From: G965216695 sp965216695
Lineage (GTDB): Bacteria > Pseudomonadota > Gammaproteobacteria > Pseudomonadales > Azotimanducaceae
Length of the DNA: 64,000 nucleotides
Assembly (NCBI GenBank): GCA_965216695.1
Contig: OZ244212.1
Coordinates: forward strand, 3,100,001-3,164,000
Reading direction: 5' to 3'
A program made the translations under genes and the position numbers. Shown in pieces: positions 48,249 through 56,597 of this stretch; the stretch's first letter is position 1; every line of letters begins with the position of its first letter. The notes under the pieces were generated by a model. It did not search any database, was not told the origin of the DNA, and worked only from the letters and a program-made list of their open reading frames with translations.

Positions 48249-50183
48249 ATGGGCAAGATCATCGGAATCGACTTAGGCACCACCAACTCCTGCGTGGCGG
48301 TCATGGAGGGGGGTGACGCCAAGGTCATCGAAAATTCGGAAGGCGATCGCACCACACCGTCGATCATTGCCTACACCGAAGACGGCGAGATCCTCGTTGG
48401 CCAAAGCGCGAAGCGGCAGGCCGTCACCAACCCGACCAACACGCTGTTTGCCGTCAAGCGGCTGATTGGCCGCCGTTTCGACGACGACGTAGTGCAAAAA
48501 GACATCAAGATGGTGCCGTACACGATCGGCAAAGCCGACAACGGCGATGCGTGGATCGAGGTTAAAGGCGAAAAGCTGGCGCCGCCGCAGGTGTCCGCCG
48601 AGGTGCTCAAGAAGATGAAGCGCACGGCTGAGGAGTACCTGGGCGAGGCGGTGACCGAGGCGGTAATTACGGTGCCGGCGTACTTCAACGACTCCCAGCG
48701 ACAGGCGACGAAAGACGCCGGGCGCATTGCGGGCCTTGAGGTGAAGCGGATCATCAACGAGCCGACTGCGGCCGCGCTTGCGTATGGCATGGACAAGCGT
48801 TCCGGCGACGCGAAGATTGTCGTTTACGACCTGGGCGGTGGTACGTTTGATGTTTCTGTAATCGAGATTGCGGAGATCGACGGCGAACACCAGTTCGAAG
48901 TGCTGTCGACCAACGGCGACACCTTTCTTGGTGGCGAGGACTTCGATCTTCGGATCATCGACTACCTTGCCGACGAGTTCAAAAAGGAGAATGGCGTCGA
49001 CCTGCATAACGATCCGCTGGCACTGCAGCGTCTGAAGGAGGCGGCGGAGAAAGCCAAGATCGAACTGTCGTCGAGTCAGCAGACGGAAATCAATCTGCCC
49101 TACATCACGGCGGACCAGAGCGGACCGAAGCACCTGGTACTGAAGCTCACGCGCGCGAAACTCGAATCGCTCGTGGAAGATCTGGTGGAGCGCACGCTGG
49201 AACCTTGTCGGATCGCGTTGAAAGACGCGGGCATGGACGCGGGTTCGCTGGACGACGTGATTCTGGTCGGCGGTCAGACGCGAATGCCGCTGGTGCAGGA
49301 GAAGGTGAAGGCGTTTTTCAACAAGGAGCCGCGCAAGGACGTGAATCCGGATGAAGCCGTGGCGATCGGCGCGGCCATTCAGGCGGCTGTTCTGTCTGGC
49401 GACGTCAAGGACGTGCTCCTGCTGGACGTAACGCCGCTGTCTCTCGGGATCGAAACGCTCGGGGGCGTGATGAGCGCTCTGATCGAAAAGAACACGACGA
49501 TCCCTACGAAGAAAACGCAGGTGTTCTCCACCGCCGACGACAATCAGACTGCGGTGACGATCCACGTGCTGCAGGGCGAGCGCAAACAGGCGGGGCAGAA
49601 CAAATCGCTCGGACGGTTCGATCTGACCGATATTCCGCCCGCACCCCGCGGCATGCCGCAGATCGAAGTCAGCTTCGACATCGATGCGAACGGCATCCTG
49701 AACGTGTCTGCCAAAGACAAGGCGACGGGCAAAGAACAGTCGATTGTGATCAAGGCGTCCAGTGGGCTGTCGGACGATGAAATCGAACAGATGGTGCGTG
49801 ATGCGGAGGCCCACTCCGAAGAAGACCGCAAGTTCGAGGAGATGGTGTCGCTTCGCAACCAGGCGGATGGCATGATACACGCCGCGCGCAAGGCGGTGGT
49901 TGATGCCGGCGACAAAGCGTCCGACGACGAAAAGAAGGCCATTGAAGACGCCGCGAGTGCGCTCGAGGAAGCGATCAAAGGCGACGACAAAGCCGACATA
50001 GAAGCAAAACTTGCGACGCTGTCCGAAGCGTCGGCGGGCCTCGCCCAGAAGATGTACGCCGAAGAGGCTGCGGCTGCCGGTGCCGATGCTTCTGCAGCGG
50101 GGAGCGCTGACACGAGCGACGCAGCGGATGGTGATGCGGTAGACGCTGAGTTCGAGGAAGTCGACGACGATAAGCGTGGCTGA
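48249..50183 (+). CDS. dnaK: chaperone protein DnaK (Hsp70)
   Basis: 644 residues, the normal length. The ATPase domain has IGIDLGTTNSCVAVMEGGDA, VPAYFNDSQRQATKDAGRIA, the phosphate loop VYDLGGGTFDVSVIEI and VGGQTRMPLVQEKVKAFF. The linker region reads KDVLLLDVTPLSLGIETLGG. The substrate domain and helical lid end in an acidic Gly/Ala/Asp-rich tail (DAVDAEFEEVDDDKRG), which carries the EEVDD-like end typical of bacterial DnaK. DnaK binds hydrophobic stretches of unfolded proteins with DnaJ and GrpE. It is co-transcribed with grpE and dnaJ and probably heat-induced by sigma-32. Confidence 0.98.
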   Translation: MGKIIGIDLGTTNSCVAVMEGGDAKVIENSEGDRTTPSIIAYTEDGEILVGQSAKRQAVTNPTNTLFAVKRLIGRRFDDDVVQKDIKMVPYTIGKADNGDAWIEVKGEKLAPPQVSAEVLKKMKRTAEEYLGEAVTEAVITVPAYFNDSQRQATKDAGRIAGLEVKRIINEPTAAALAYGMDKRSGDAKIVVYDLGGGTFDVSVIEIAEIDGEHQFEVLSTNGDTFLGGEDFDLRIIDYLADEFKKENGVDLHNDPLALQRLKEAAEKAKIELSSSQQTEINLPYITADQSGPKHLVLKLTRAKLESLVEDLVERTLEPCRIALKDAGMDAGSLDDVILVGGQTRMPLVQEKVKAFFNKEPRKDVNPDEAVAIGAAIQAAVLSGDVKDVLLLDVTPLSLGIETLGGVMSALIEKNTTIPTKKTQVFSTADDNQTAVTIHVLQGERKQAGQNKSLGRFDLTDIPPAPRGMPQIEVSFDIDANGILNVSAKDKATGKEQSIVIKASSGLSDDEIEQMVRDAEAHSEEDRKFEEMVSLRNQADGMIHAARKAVVDAGDKASDDEKKAIEDAASALEEAIKGDDKADIEAKLATLSEASAGLAQKMYAEEAAAAGADASAAGSADTSDAADGDAVDAEFEEVDDDKRG

Positions 50184-50206
50184 TATGGACGCGCAATGGA
50201 ACATTC

Positions 50207-51331
50207 ATGGCGAAACGAGACTATTACGAAGTACTTGGGCTCGAGAAAGGCGCTGACGGCGGGTCGGTAAAAAAGGCCTATCGTCGGCTCGCCATGAAGT
50301 ATCACCCGGATCGCAACCCGGATGACGCGCAGGCCGAAGAGAAATTCAAAGAAGCGACGGAAGCATACGATGTGTTGTCCGACGCCGAGAAGCGCGCGGC
50401 CTATGACCGCTTTGGGCACGCCGGTGTGGATCCCAGTGCCGGCGGTATGGGCGGATTCGACAACGCGAGTTTCAGCGACATCTTCAGTGACGTTTTCGGC
50501 GACATCTTTGGCGGAGGCGGCGGGCGCAGTTCCGTACAGCGCGGATCCGATCTGCGCTACAACCTGGCGCTCGACCTGGAGCAGGCGGTCAGGGGCGATA
50601 CCGTGGAAATCACGGTACCGGTGCTTGCGTCGTGCGATACGTGCGATGGGTCGGGTTCGAAACCCGGCACGCAACCGTCTACCTGTGGCGATTGCGGTGG
50701 CGCGGGGCAGATCCGGGTTTCTCAGGGGTTTTTCTCGCTACAACAGACCTGTCCGCGGTGTCGCGGTGCGGGCCGGGTCATCACGGACCCCTGCGGCACG
50801 TGTCGCGGCGCGGGCCGCGTGGAACGCCGCAAAACCCTCAGCGTGCGGGTTCCTCCGGGCGTGGACGAGGGCGACAGAATCCGGCTCGCCGGCGAAGGCG
50901 AAGCGGGCGTCAACTCGGGCCCTCCGGGTGATTTGTATGTGCAGATAAGCGTGCGGGAACATCCGATCTTCAGCCGCGACGGGCGCAATCTCTATACCGA
51001 GGTGCCGATAGGGTTCGCCGATGCGGCGCTCGGCGGCGACCTCGAAGTGCCGACGCTGGACGGTCGCGTAAAACTGAAGATTCCTGCAGAGACGCAGTCG
51101 GGCAAAATCTTCCGATTGCGGGGCAAAGGCGTTACGCCGGTGCGTGGCGGAGGCCAGGGGGATCTGCTGTGTCGCGTCATTGTCGAGACGCCGGTCAACC
51201 TGAACGACAAGCAGCGCGAGCTGTTGCGCGACTTCAAGGAGAGTCTGACGGCAAACGGCAGTCGACACTCGCCGAAAGAAACCGGTTGGTTCGCGGGTGT
51301 GAAGGAGTTTTTCGACCGGCTGAAGTCGTGA
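50207..51331 (+). CDS. dnaJ: chaperone protein DnaJ (Hsp40)
   Basis: 374 residues. The J-domain has HPD at residues 33-35 (MKYHPDRNPD), the essential contact to DnaK. A Gly/Phe-rich linker is followed by four zinc-finger repeats CDTCDGSG, CGDCGGAG, CPRCRGAG and CGTCRGAG, and two C-terminal beta domains for substrate (SVRVPPGVDEGDRIRLAGEG). It starts 23 bases after the dnaK stop, in the same operon. The zinc repeats and Gly/Phe region are complete, so this is a class I DnaJ. Confidence 0.98.
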   Translation: MAKRDYYEVLGLEKGADGGSVKKAYRRLAMKYHPDRNPDDAQAEEKFKEATEAYDVLSDAEKRAAYDRFGHAGVDPSAGGMGGFDNASFSDIFSDVFGDIFGGGGGRSSVQRGSDLRYNLALDLEQAVRGDTVEITVPVLASCDTCDGSGSKPGTQPSTCGDCGGAGQIRVSQGFFSLQQTCPRCRGAGRVITDPCGTCRGAGRVERRKTLSVRVPPGVDEGDRIRLAGEGEAGVNSGPPGDLYVQISVREHPIFSRDGRNLYTEVPIGFADAALGGDLEVPTLDGRVKLKIPAETQSGKIFRLRGKGVTPVRGGGQGDLLCRVIVETPVNLNDKQRELLRDFKESLTANGSRHSPKETGWFAGVKEFFDRLKS

Positions 51332-51362
51332 CCCGGCAGCGCAGGAGCTGAGGTAGACAGCC

Positions 51363-52178
51363 ATGATACGAGTCGGCATTACCGGCGCTGCGGGCCGTAT
51401 GGGGCGTACGCTGGTCGAAGCGGTCTGCAACACGCCGGGACTGGAACTCGGCGCCGCGTTTGAACGAACCGGGGTTGAGTTCGTTGGCGCCGATGCGGGA
51501 GAGGTCGCCGGTGTTGGCCGGCTGGGCGTTGCGATCCATGATGACATGGCTTCCCGCGTTGACGCCTTCGATACCCTGATCGATTTCACCGTTGCAACCG
51601 CCACGCTCGACGCGGCGCGGGTATGTGCGGGAGCGCAGAAGAAGATGGTGATCGGCACGACCGGTTTCACGCCCGCGCAGTTGCAGGCATTGCGGGCCAC
51701 GGTGGCCGACGTGGCCGTTATGATGGCGCCGAATATGAGCGTGGGCGTGAATGTGGTACTCCAGTTACTCGACGTTGCAGCGCGCGCGCTTGGCAATGAT
51801 GTGGACGTTGAGATCATCGAAGCACATCACCGGGACAAGGTAGACGCCCCATCCGGAACGGCACTGCGGATGGGCGAGGTGGTTGCTGCCGCGCTTGGCA
51901 GAGATCTCGCGGACGTAGCGCTATATGGGCGCGAGGGGATCACCGGCGCGCGCAACCGCGAAACCATTGGGTTCGCCACCATTCGCGCGGGTGACAACGT
52001 CGGCGAACACACCGTAATGTTTGCCGGTACCGGTGAGACGGTGGAAGTGCGGCATCGCGCCAGCAGCCGTATGAACTTTGCGCTTGGCGCGATGCGGGCG
52101 GTCCGGTTCCTCCAGGACAAGACGCCTGGTTTCTACGATATGGCGGATGTATTGGGTTTCGCGTCGCAACCTGAGTGA
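51363..52178 (+). CDS. dapB: 4-hydroxy-tetrahydrodipicolinate reductase
   Basis: 271 residues. The N-terminal NAD(P)H-binding motif is GITGAAGRMGRTL (GxxGxxG), then the VIGTTGFTPAQL loop, the catalytic His/Lys segment EIIEAHHRDKVDAPSGTA and the C-terminal GEHTVMFAGTGETVEVRHRA. DapB reduces the cyclic intermediate of lysine and diaminopimelate synthesis, so the gene feeds peptidoglycan as well as lysine. It begins 31 bases after dnaJ in the same direction and is followed by a short inverted repeat and a convergent minus-strand operon, so transcription probably ends there. Confidence 0.97.
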   Translation: MIRVGITGAAGRMGRTLVEAVCNTPGLELGAAFERTGVEFVGADAGEVAGVGRLGVAIHDDMASRVDAFDTLIDFTVATATLDAARVCAGAQKKMVIGTTGFTPAQLQALRATVADVAVMMAPNMSVGVNVVLQLLDVAARALGNDVDVEIIEAHHRDKVDAPSGTALRMGEVVAAALGRDLADVALYGREGITGARNRETIGFATIRAGDNVGEHTVMFAGTGETVEVRHRASSRMNFALGAMRAVRFLQDKTPGFYDMADVLGFASQPE

Positions 52179-52183
52179 CATGC

Positions 52184-52198
52184 GACGCTTACGGCGTC
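52184..52198 (+). terminator. short inverted repeat between convergent dapB and methyltransferase genes
   Basis: GACGC (52184-52188) and GCGTC (52194-52198) surround a five-base loop TTACG directly between the dapB stop (52178) and the converging stop at 52217. The stem is only five pairs and no U-run follows, so it may help end transcripts but is not a strong intrinsic terminator. Confidence 0.35.
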
Positions 52199-52216
52199 AC
52201 CGGTCGTCCACTGGAC

Positions 52217-53017
52217 TCACGGTTTCTCGAATCTGAATACGAACCTTGAGGTTCGGCCGCGGATCGCTTCGTCGAAGACCAGTGTTTTCAGATCGTCTTC
52301 CGGATTCTCGAGTACGTCGCTGCGGGCGCCGAAGCGAAATCCGTGGGATTCGATGTCGCGCCAGGCGAAGGCGGCATCTATGCGGTGCAGGCGTTGCGCT
52401 TCCGCGCTGCCGGTACCGGGCTGTGCGTGGTGGTCGACGATTGCAAGCACACCGCCCGGCTTCAGCACGCGTCTGACCATCGCGAAGAGGGGTCCGGCGG
52501 TAACGTTCCAACCGTCGGTCACGTAGTACAGGTCGTGGTAGGCCATTACCAGTAGAACCATGTCGACGCTTCCGGCGGGCAGGTCGAACGCGCCAATCTC
52601 GCGATCGTACCGCACCACATTGGCTAACCTTCCGTCCGCTAGACGGGTATCGAGTTTGTCGGTGAACTGGAGGTAGGCTGCGTTGTTGTGCAGGTAGACC
52701 CGGCCGGTGGGACCCACGGCGTGGGACAGCAACTCGCTGTAGTAGCCATTTCCTGCGAATAGGTCGAGTACGTGCCAGCCGGGCTGCACGCCGAAGAAGC
52801 TCAATACGTCTGCGGCCCTGCTGGTGCGGTCGCGGACGCGATCGTCGGCGCTGCGTTGCAGACCGGCGATCAGAGCCTCGAGCGACTGAGATGCAGAAGC
52901 GCTAGCCGCGTCGGTAGCGGGTGCGGCAGGCCGGTCTCCAGGGACACTGCAGGCAGCAAAGCCTGCCAGAGCGAATACCGCGGCGACGGCGGCCGCAAGC
53001 TTCCTGTGCATCCTCAT
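52217..53017 (-). CDS. SAM-dependent methyltransferase with an N-terminal lipoprotein-like signal
   Basis: 266 residues from ATG 53017, chosen because it overlaps the GNAT stop (ATGA). The first 23 residues (MRMHRKLAAAVAAVFALAG then FAAC) are a clear signal peptide with a plausible lipobox Cys23, followed by a Pro/Ala/Ser/Asp linker. A class I methyltransferase fold comes after: motif I VLDLFAGNGYYSELLSHAVG, then MVLLVMAYHDLYYV and VLKPGGVLAIVDHHA. S-adenosylmethionine is not known in the periplasm, so an exported member is puzzling; it may act as a binding or non-enzymatic protein. It is the last of three coupled genes. Confidence 0.8.
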   Translation of the reverse strand: MRMHRKLAAAVAAVFALAGFAACSVPGDRPAAPATDAASASASQSLEALIAGLQRSADDRVRDRTSRAADVLSFFGVQPGWHVLDLFAGNGYYSELLSHAVGPTGRVYLHNNAAYLQFTDKLDTRLADGRLANVVRYDREIGAFDLPAGSVDMVLLVMAYHDLYYVTDGWNVTAGPLFAMVRRVLKPGGVLAIVDHHAQPGTGSAEAQRLHRIDAAFAWRDIESHGFRFGARSDVLENPEDDLKTLVFDEAIRGRTSRFVFRFEKP

Positions 53018-53496
53018 GCGAGCCACTTTATGCAGCGCACCAGTTCGCTTTCGTAGCCGTTACGTTCATAGACGCGACGCGCGCGTTCGTTGGCCGTGAA
53101 TACATGTAGTGTCATGGAACGGGCGCCGCGGCGATGTGCTTCCGTCTCGGCTTCAGCCAGCAGTGCGCGGCCGAGACCGCGGCCTTCGGCATGTTCGGCG
53201 ACGGCGATGGCCTCGAGGTGAGCGCTGGGTGTTCGGCTCATGGGTTCCGGTTGCATGCGCACGAGGATCACGCCGACCGCGGTATCGTCTGCGTCCACTG
53301 CAACGCGACAGAAGCAATCCGGTCGCCTGCCCTCCACGAACGCCCGAATGTTGGCGAGATCGGCGGCCCAGAGATCGTCCGGGTTTCGGTGTGTTGACAC
53401 TTCGAATTCCGCGAGCCGCGGAAGGAGTCGCTCAAGGTGGGTAAGATCGGACGCACGAACATCGCGCAGTTGGGCGGACGAGGTTTCCCGGGTCAT
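53014..53496 (-). CDS. GNAT family N-acetyltransferase
   Basis: 160 residues. The acetyl-CoA-binding core LEAIAVAEHAEGRGLGRALL carries the R/QxxGxG/A loop, followed by MTLHVFTANERARRVYERNG, the usual last helix and strand of GNAT enzymes. The family transfers acetyl groups to amines of small molecules or proteins. Its start overlaps the stop of the amidohydrolase gene (ATGA) and its stop overlaps the methyltransferase start, giving three consecutive coupled genes. The acceptor substrate is unknown. Resistance to an aminated toxic compound is one possibility but is not supported by sequence alone. Confidence 0.88.
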   Translation of the reverse strand: MTRETSSAQLRDVRASDLTHLERLLPRLAEFEVSTHRNPDDLWAADLANIRAFVEGRRPDCFCRVAVDADDTAVGVILVRMQPEPMSRTPSAHLEAIAVAEHAEGRGLGRALLAEAETEAHRRGARSMTLHVFTANERARRVYERNGYESELVRCIKWLA

Positions 53497-55205
53497 TGCG
53501 GGTCTCCCTGCTCCGGCGGCCAGACGCGCCTACCGGCGACCCAGGTCTGCAGCACCTTTGTGTCGGCGATGCGGCGCAGGTCGGTCGCGAAATAGTCGCG
53601 ATCCACCAGAATGAAATCTGCCCAGTAGCCGGGCGCGAGCGTGCCAACCGCTTTGTCCATGAAGGCCGCGTAGGCGGCATGCCGGGTGAAGGTGCGAAAC
53701 GCTTCGACCCGGCTCATGCGTTCCTCAGCGCGCCAGCCGAACTTCGGCTCGCCGTCCAGATCCTGTCGCGTCACGCTGGCGTAGAGTCCAAGGAACGGGT
53801 TTGCCGGTTCAACCGGGAAGTCCGAACCATTTGCGACCACCACGCCCGATCGAAAAAACCGTTGCCACGCGTAGGCGCCATCGAGGCGGTCGGGTCCCAG
53901 CCGGCGTTCCGCCATTTCGCGATCGGACGTGGCGTGGATCGCCTGGATGCTGGCGATCAGACCCAGCGGCCGGAATCGGGCGAAGTCGACCGACGCGAGT
54001 ACCTGAGCATGCTCCACGCGATGGCGTTCGGAGGCGTCAACAGCCGCGCGTTCGAAGGCGTCGAGAACGCGCCGGTTTGCGCCGTCACCGATCGCGTGCA
54101 CGGCGACCTGGAAGCCGCGCCGGCGTGCGGAGCGGATCGCGCGGTCGAGGGCGCGATCGTCCATCAGCGTCAATCCGTGTTCCCCGGGCGCGTCGAAGTA
54201 TGGTTCGAGCAGGTCTGCACCGCGGCTGCCCAGAGCGCCGTCGGCGATCAGCTTCACGGCGCGTATGGTCAACATCTGATCTCGCGGCCGGTACGCGCGT
54301 CCGAACCGCTTCAGGGTCTCGGTTCCGTCCAGCATTGCGTACACCCGAATCGGCAGGCGCTTGGCTTTGTGAAGTGCGCGGTAAGCTTTGGCGGTATCGG
54401 CGTCGATGCCGGCGTCGTGCACGCCGGTGAGTCCGTAGCCTGCCAGCTCCTGCAGCGATGCCTGGAGCAGCGCCATGCGTTCCGGGTCGGCTTTCCGACG
54501 ACGCTTGCGCGTTGGCGTTTCGTCGTCAAACGTCGCAAGTTGCATCGCCGTGTCTACGAGGATTCCGGTTGGCTCGCCGTCTGCATCACGAACGACGCGT
54601 CCTCCCGGCGGGTCAGGCGTTGAAGCGTCGATCCCGGCGCGGACCAGCGCTTGTGAATTGAGCCAGAGTGCGTGGCCGTCGACGCGCTCGAGCACCACCG
54701 GTTTGTCAGCTACCACACTGTCCAGATCATGTTTCACCGGAAAGGTCGGAACGGACCAGCTTTCCTGGTTCCAACCGTGCCCCAGAATCACGTCTTTGCC
54801 GGATCGCTCCGCTGCGTGCAGTGCCACGCGTTCCAGTACGTCTGCAAGACTCAGGCTGTTGCGCAGGTCCAAACGGCTTTGCGTCTGTGCATAGTGAAGC
54901 ACGTGGCCGTGCGCATCGATCAGGCCCGGAAGCACGTATGCGCCGCGGCCGTCCACAATCCGATCGTCTGGCTGGGGCGTGCTGCGGGCCGGTAAAATGC
55001 GGCCGTCGCGGCCGATCCGCAGCGACGTGAACGTAGACATCTTGCTGCCCACGGGCGATATGCCCTGGATGTTCGTGATCAGGGTGTCCGCGTGCCCGGG
55101 CGTTGCCGCAATAAGCGCGATCATGAACAGGGTTGGGATCGTCGATCGGCGGCGGGTCGCAGTTCCGGTTTCGGGGCATGGTCGGGCGTCGTTGCTGGGC
55201 TTCAC
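53493..55205 (-). CDS. exported YtcJ-like amidohydrolase
   Basis: 570 residues from GTG 55205; an ATG at 55124 would start inside the signal peptide (STIPTLFMIALIAATPGHA). The metal-dependent amidohydrolase pattern is typical of YtcJ/formamidase-like members: LPGLIDAHGHVLHYAQTQ (HxH), LGHGWNQESW, GFQVAVHAIGDGANRRVL, HRVEHAQVL and ANGSDFPVEPANPFLGLYAS. Location is probably periplasmic. It is the first gene of an operon with the GNAT enzyme and the exported methyltransferase. The substrate may be an amide, cyclic imide or hydantoin-like compound. carA lies divergently, 258 bases away. Confidence 0.9.
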   Translation of the reverse strand: MKPSNDARPCPETGTATRRRSTIPTLFMIALIAATPGHADTLITNIQGISPVGSKMSTFTSLRIGRDGRILPARSTPQPDDRIVDGRGAYVLPGLIDAHGHVLHYAQTQSRLDLRNSLSLADVLERVALHAAERSGKDVILGHGWNQESWSVPTFPVKHDLDSVVADKPVVLERVDGHALWLNSQALVRAGIDASTPDPPGGRVVRDADGEPTGILVDTAMQLATFDDETPTRKRRRKADPERMALLQASLQELAGYGLTGVHDAGIDADTAKAYRALHKAKRLPIRVYAMLDGTETLKRFGRAYRPRDQMLTIRAVKLIADGALGSRGADLLEPYFDAPGEHGLTLMDDRALDRAIRSARRRGFQVAVHAIGDGANRRVLDAFERAAVDASERHRVEHAQVLASVDFARFRPLGLIASIQAIHATSDREMAERRLGPDRLDGAYAWQRFFRSGVVVANGSDFPVEPANPFLGLYASVTRQDLDGEPKFGWRAEERMSRVEAFRTFTRHAAYAAFMDKAVGTLAPGYWADFILVDRDYFATDLRRIADTKVLQTWVAGRRVWPPEQGDPQ

Positions 55206-55294
55206 GCTGAGAGTCGTCCGTCTCGGTTGGCGCGCATGACACTCGTTTGCGCGTTGGAAGTCAATTTGCTGTGGGCGAGCGCGTGGCGTTCGTT

Positions 55295-55341
55295 TAGAAT
55301 ACGCGCCGTAAAGGGCGAGGCCGCTATCGGCGCTCGCCTTT
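55295..55341 (+). promoter_or_regulatory. carA leader: candidate -10 and strong hairpin
   Basis: TAGAAT at 55295-55300 is a -10-like hexamer, without a good -35 at 17 bases. Just downstream is a hairpin: GGCGAG (55314-55319) pairs with CTCGCC (55333-55338), extended outward by A-T and G-U pairs, with an inner GCCG/CGGC around CTAT. CTTTGTTG follows, a weak U-rich end. It lies 120 bases before the carA start and could be an attenuator for the carbamoyl phosphate operon. The 258-base divergent region shows no other clear feature. Confidence 0.45.
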
Positions 55342-55463
55342 GTTGCAAAGGACTATTGCAAAGGACTCGCAGAAAGCTTACGAGCGATAAGACGAACGAT
55401 AAGACGGGCGAAGGACGGAGCGTAGGTCCGGGCGTGCCGCGCGCGGCACCGACACCCAGGGTG

Positions 55464-56597
55464 ATGGCTGATTTGATACCGGCGTTATTGGCGTTAGAGG
55501 ACGGTAGTGTTTTTCACGGCCGTTCGATAGGAGTCAGCGGGCAAGCCGTTGGCGAAGTGGTTTTCAATACGGCAATGTCCGGGTATCAGGAGATACTCAC
55601 CGATCCGTCCTATGCGGGTCAGATCATCACGCTCACCTACCCGCAGATCGGCAATACCGGGGTCAACTCGGCCGACATGGAATCCGACCGCGTCTGGGGT
55701 GCGGGACTGATTGTCCGTCAGACGCCGAAGCGCGCGAGCAGTTGGCGGATGGAAGCGACGCTGCAGGAATTTCTGGCGGAGCAGGGGACCGTTGCCATCG
55801 CCGGCGTGGATACGCGCCGATTGACGCGCCACATTCGCGAACAGGGTGCACTCAACGGGTGTATTCAGACCGGCAACCCAGACGAGCATGCAGCGGTTGC
55901 CGCCGCGCGCGCCTACCCCGGACTTGCGGGTATGGACCTGGCGCGCGAAGTAACCTGTGCCGAGGCCTATCCGTGGGAGGAATCGACATGGGCAGGCAAC
56001 GGGTACGCGGCGCCGCCGTCATCAACGTTTCACGTCGTAGCCTACGACTTCGGTGTCAAACGCAATATTCTTCGCCTGCTCGTCAACCGTGGTTGCCGCG
56101 TGACGGTCGTACCGGCAACCACATCGGCCGATGAGGTGCTCGCGCTGAATCCGGACGGTGTGTTCCTGTCCAACGGGCCGGGTGATCCGGAACCGTGTGA
56201 CTATGCGGTTACGGCGATTACCGAGTTGCTCAAGCGGCGTTTGCCGGTGTTTGGAATCTGTCTCGGCTGTCAGTTGCTTGCACTTGCCAGCGGTGCACGT
56301 ACGGAGAAGATGCGCCACGGACATCACGGTGCCAACCACCCGGTGCAGGACTGTCGTGACGAACGGGTGATCATCACCAGTCAGAATCACGGCTTTGCGA
56401 TTGCGAGTGACGGTCTGCCTGACAACCTCAAGGTAACACACCGGTCGTTGTTCGACGGCACCATTCAGGGCGTGCGCCGGACCGACGTGAACGCCTTCGG
56501 GTTTCAGGGTCATCCGGAAGCGAGTCCCGGGCCGCACGACTGCGAGTACCTGTTCGATGAATTCACATCGATGATGGCGGCCGCCCGCGATGCCTAA
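55464..56597 (+). CDS. carA: carbamoyl-phosphate synthase small subunit
   Basis: 377 residues from ATG 55464 (MADLIPALLALEDGSVFHGR). The N-terminal CPSase small-chain domain (NTAMSGYQEILTDPSYAGQI) is followed by a class I glutamine amidotransferase domain with the nucleophile Cys266 in GICLGCQLLAL and the catalytic His in GFQGHPEASPGPHD. CarA supplies ammonia to CarB through a tunnel; the complex makes carbamoyl phosphate for arginine and pyrimidines. carB begins eight bases before its stop, giving equal synthesis of the subunits. The hairpin in the leader suggests regulated read-through. Confidence 0.97.
   Translation: MADLIPALLALEDGSVFHGRSIGVSGQAVGEVVFNTAMSGYQEILTDPSYAGQIITLTYPQIGNTGVNSADMESDRVWGAGLIVRQTPKRASSWRMEATLQEFLAEQGTVAIAGVDTRRLTRHIREQGALNGCIQTGNPDEHAAVAAARAYPGLAGMDLAREVTCAEAYPWEESTWAGNGYAAPPSSTFHVVAYDFGVKRNILRLLVNRGCRVTVVPATTSADEVLALNPDGVFLSNGPGDPEPCDYAVTAITELLKRRLPVFGICLGCQLLALASGARTEKMRHGHHGANHPVQDCRDERVIITSQNHGFAIASDGLPDNLKVTHRSLFDGTIQGVRRTDVNAFGFQGHPEASPGPHDCEYLFDEFTSMMAAARDA

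Noticed and set aside
48273..50204. Very long open frame antisense to dnaK, and a similar one antisense to carB
   Set aside because: They mirror conserved genes in GC-rich DNA; codon bias explains the missing stops and no protein family is recognisable.
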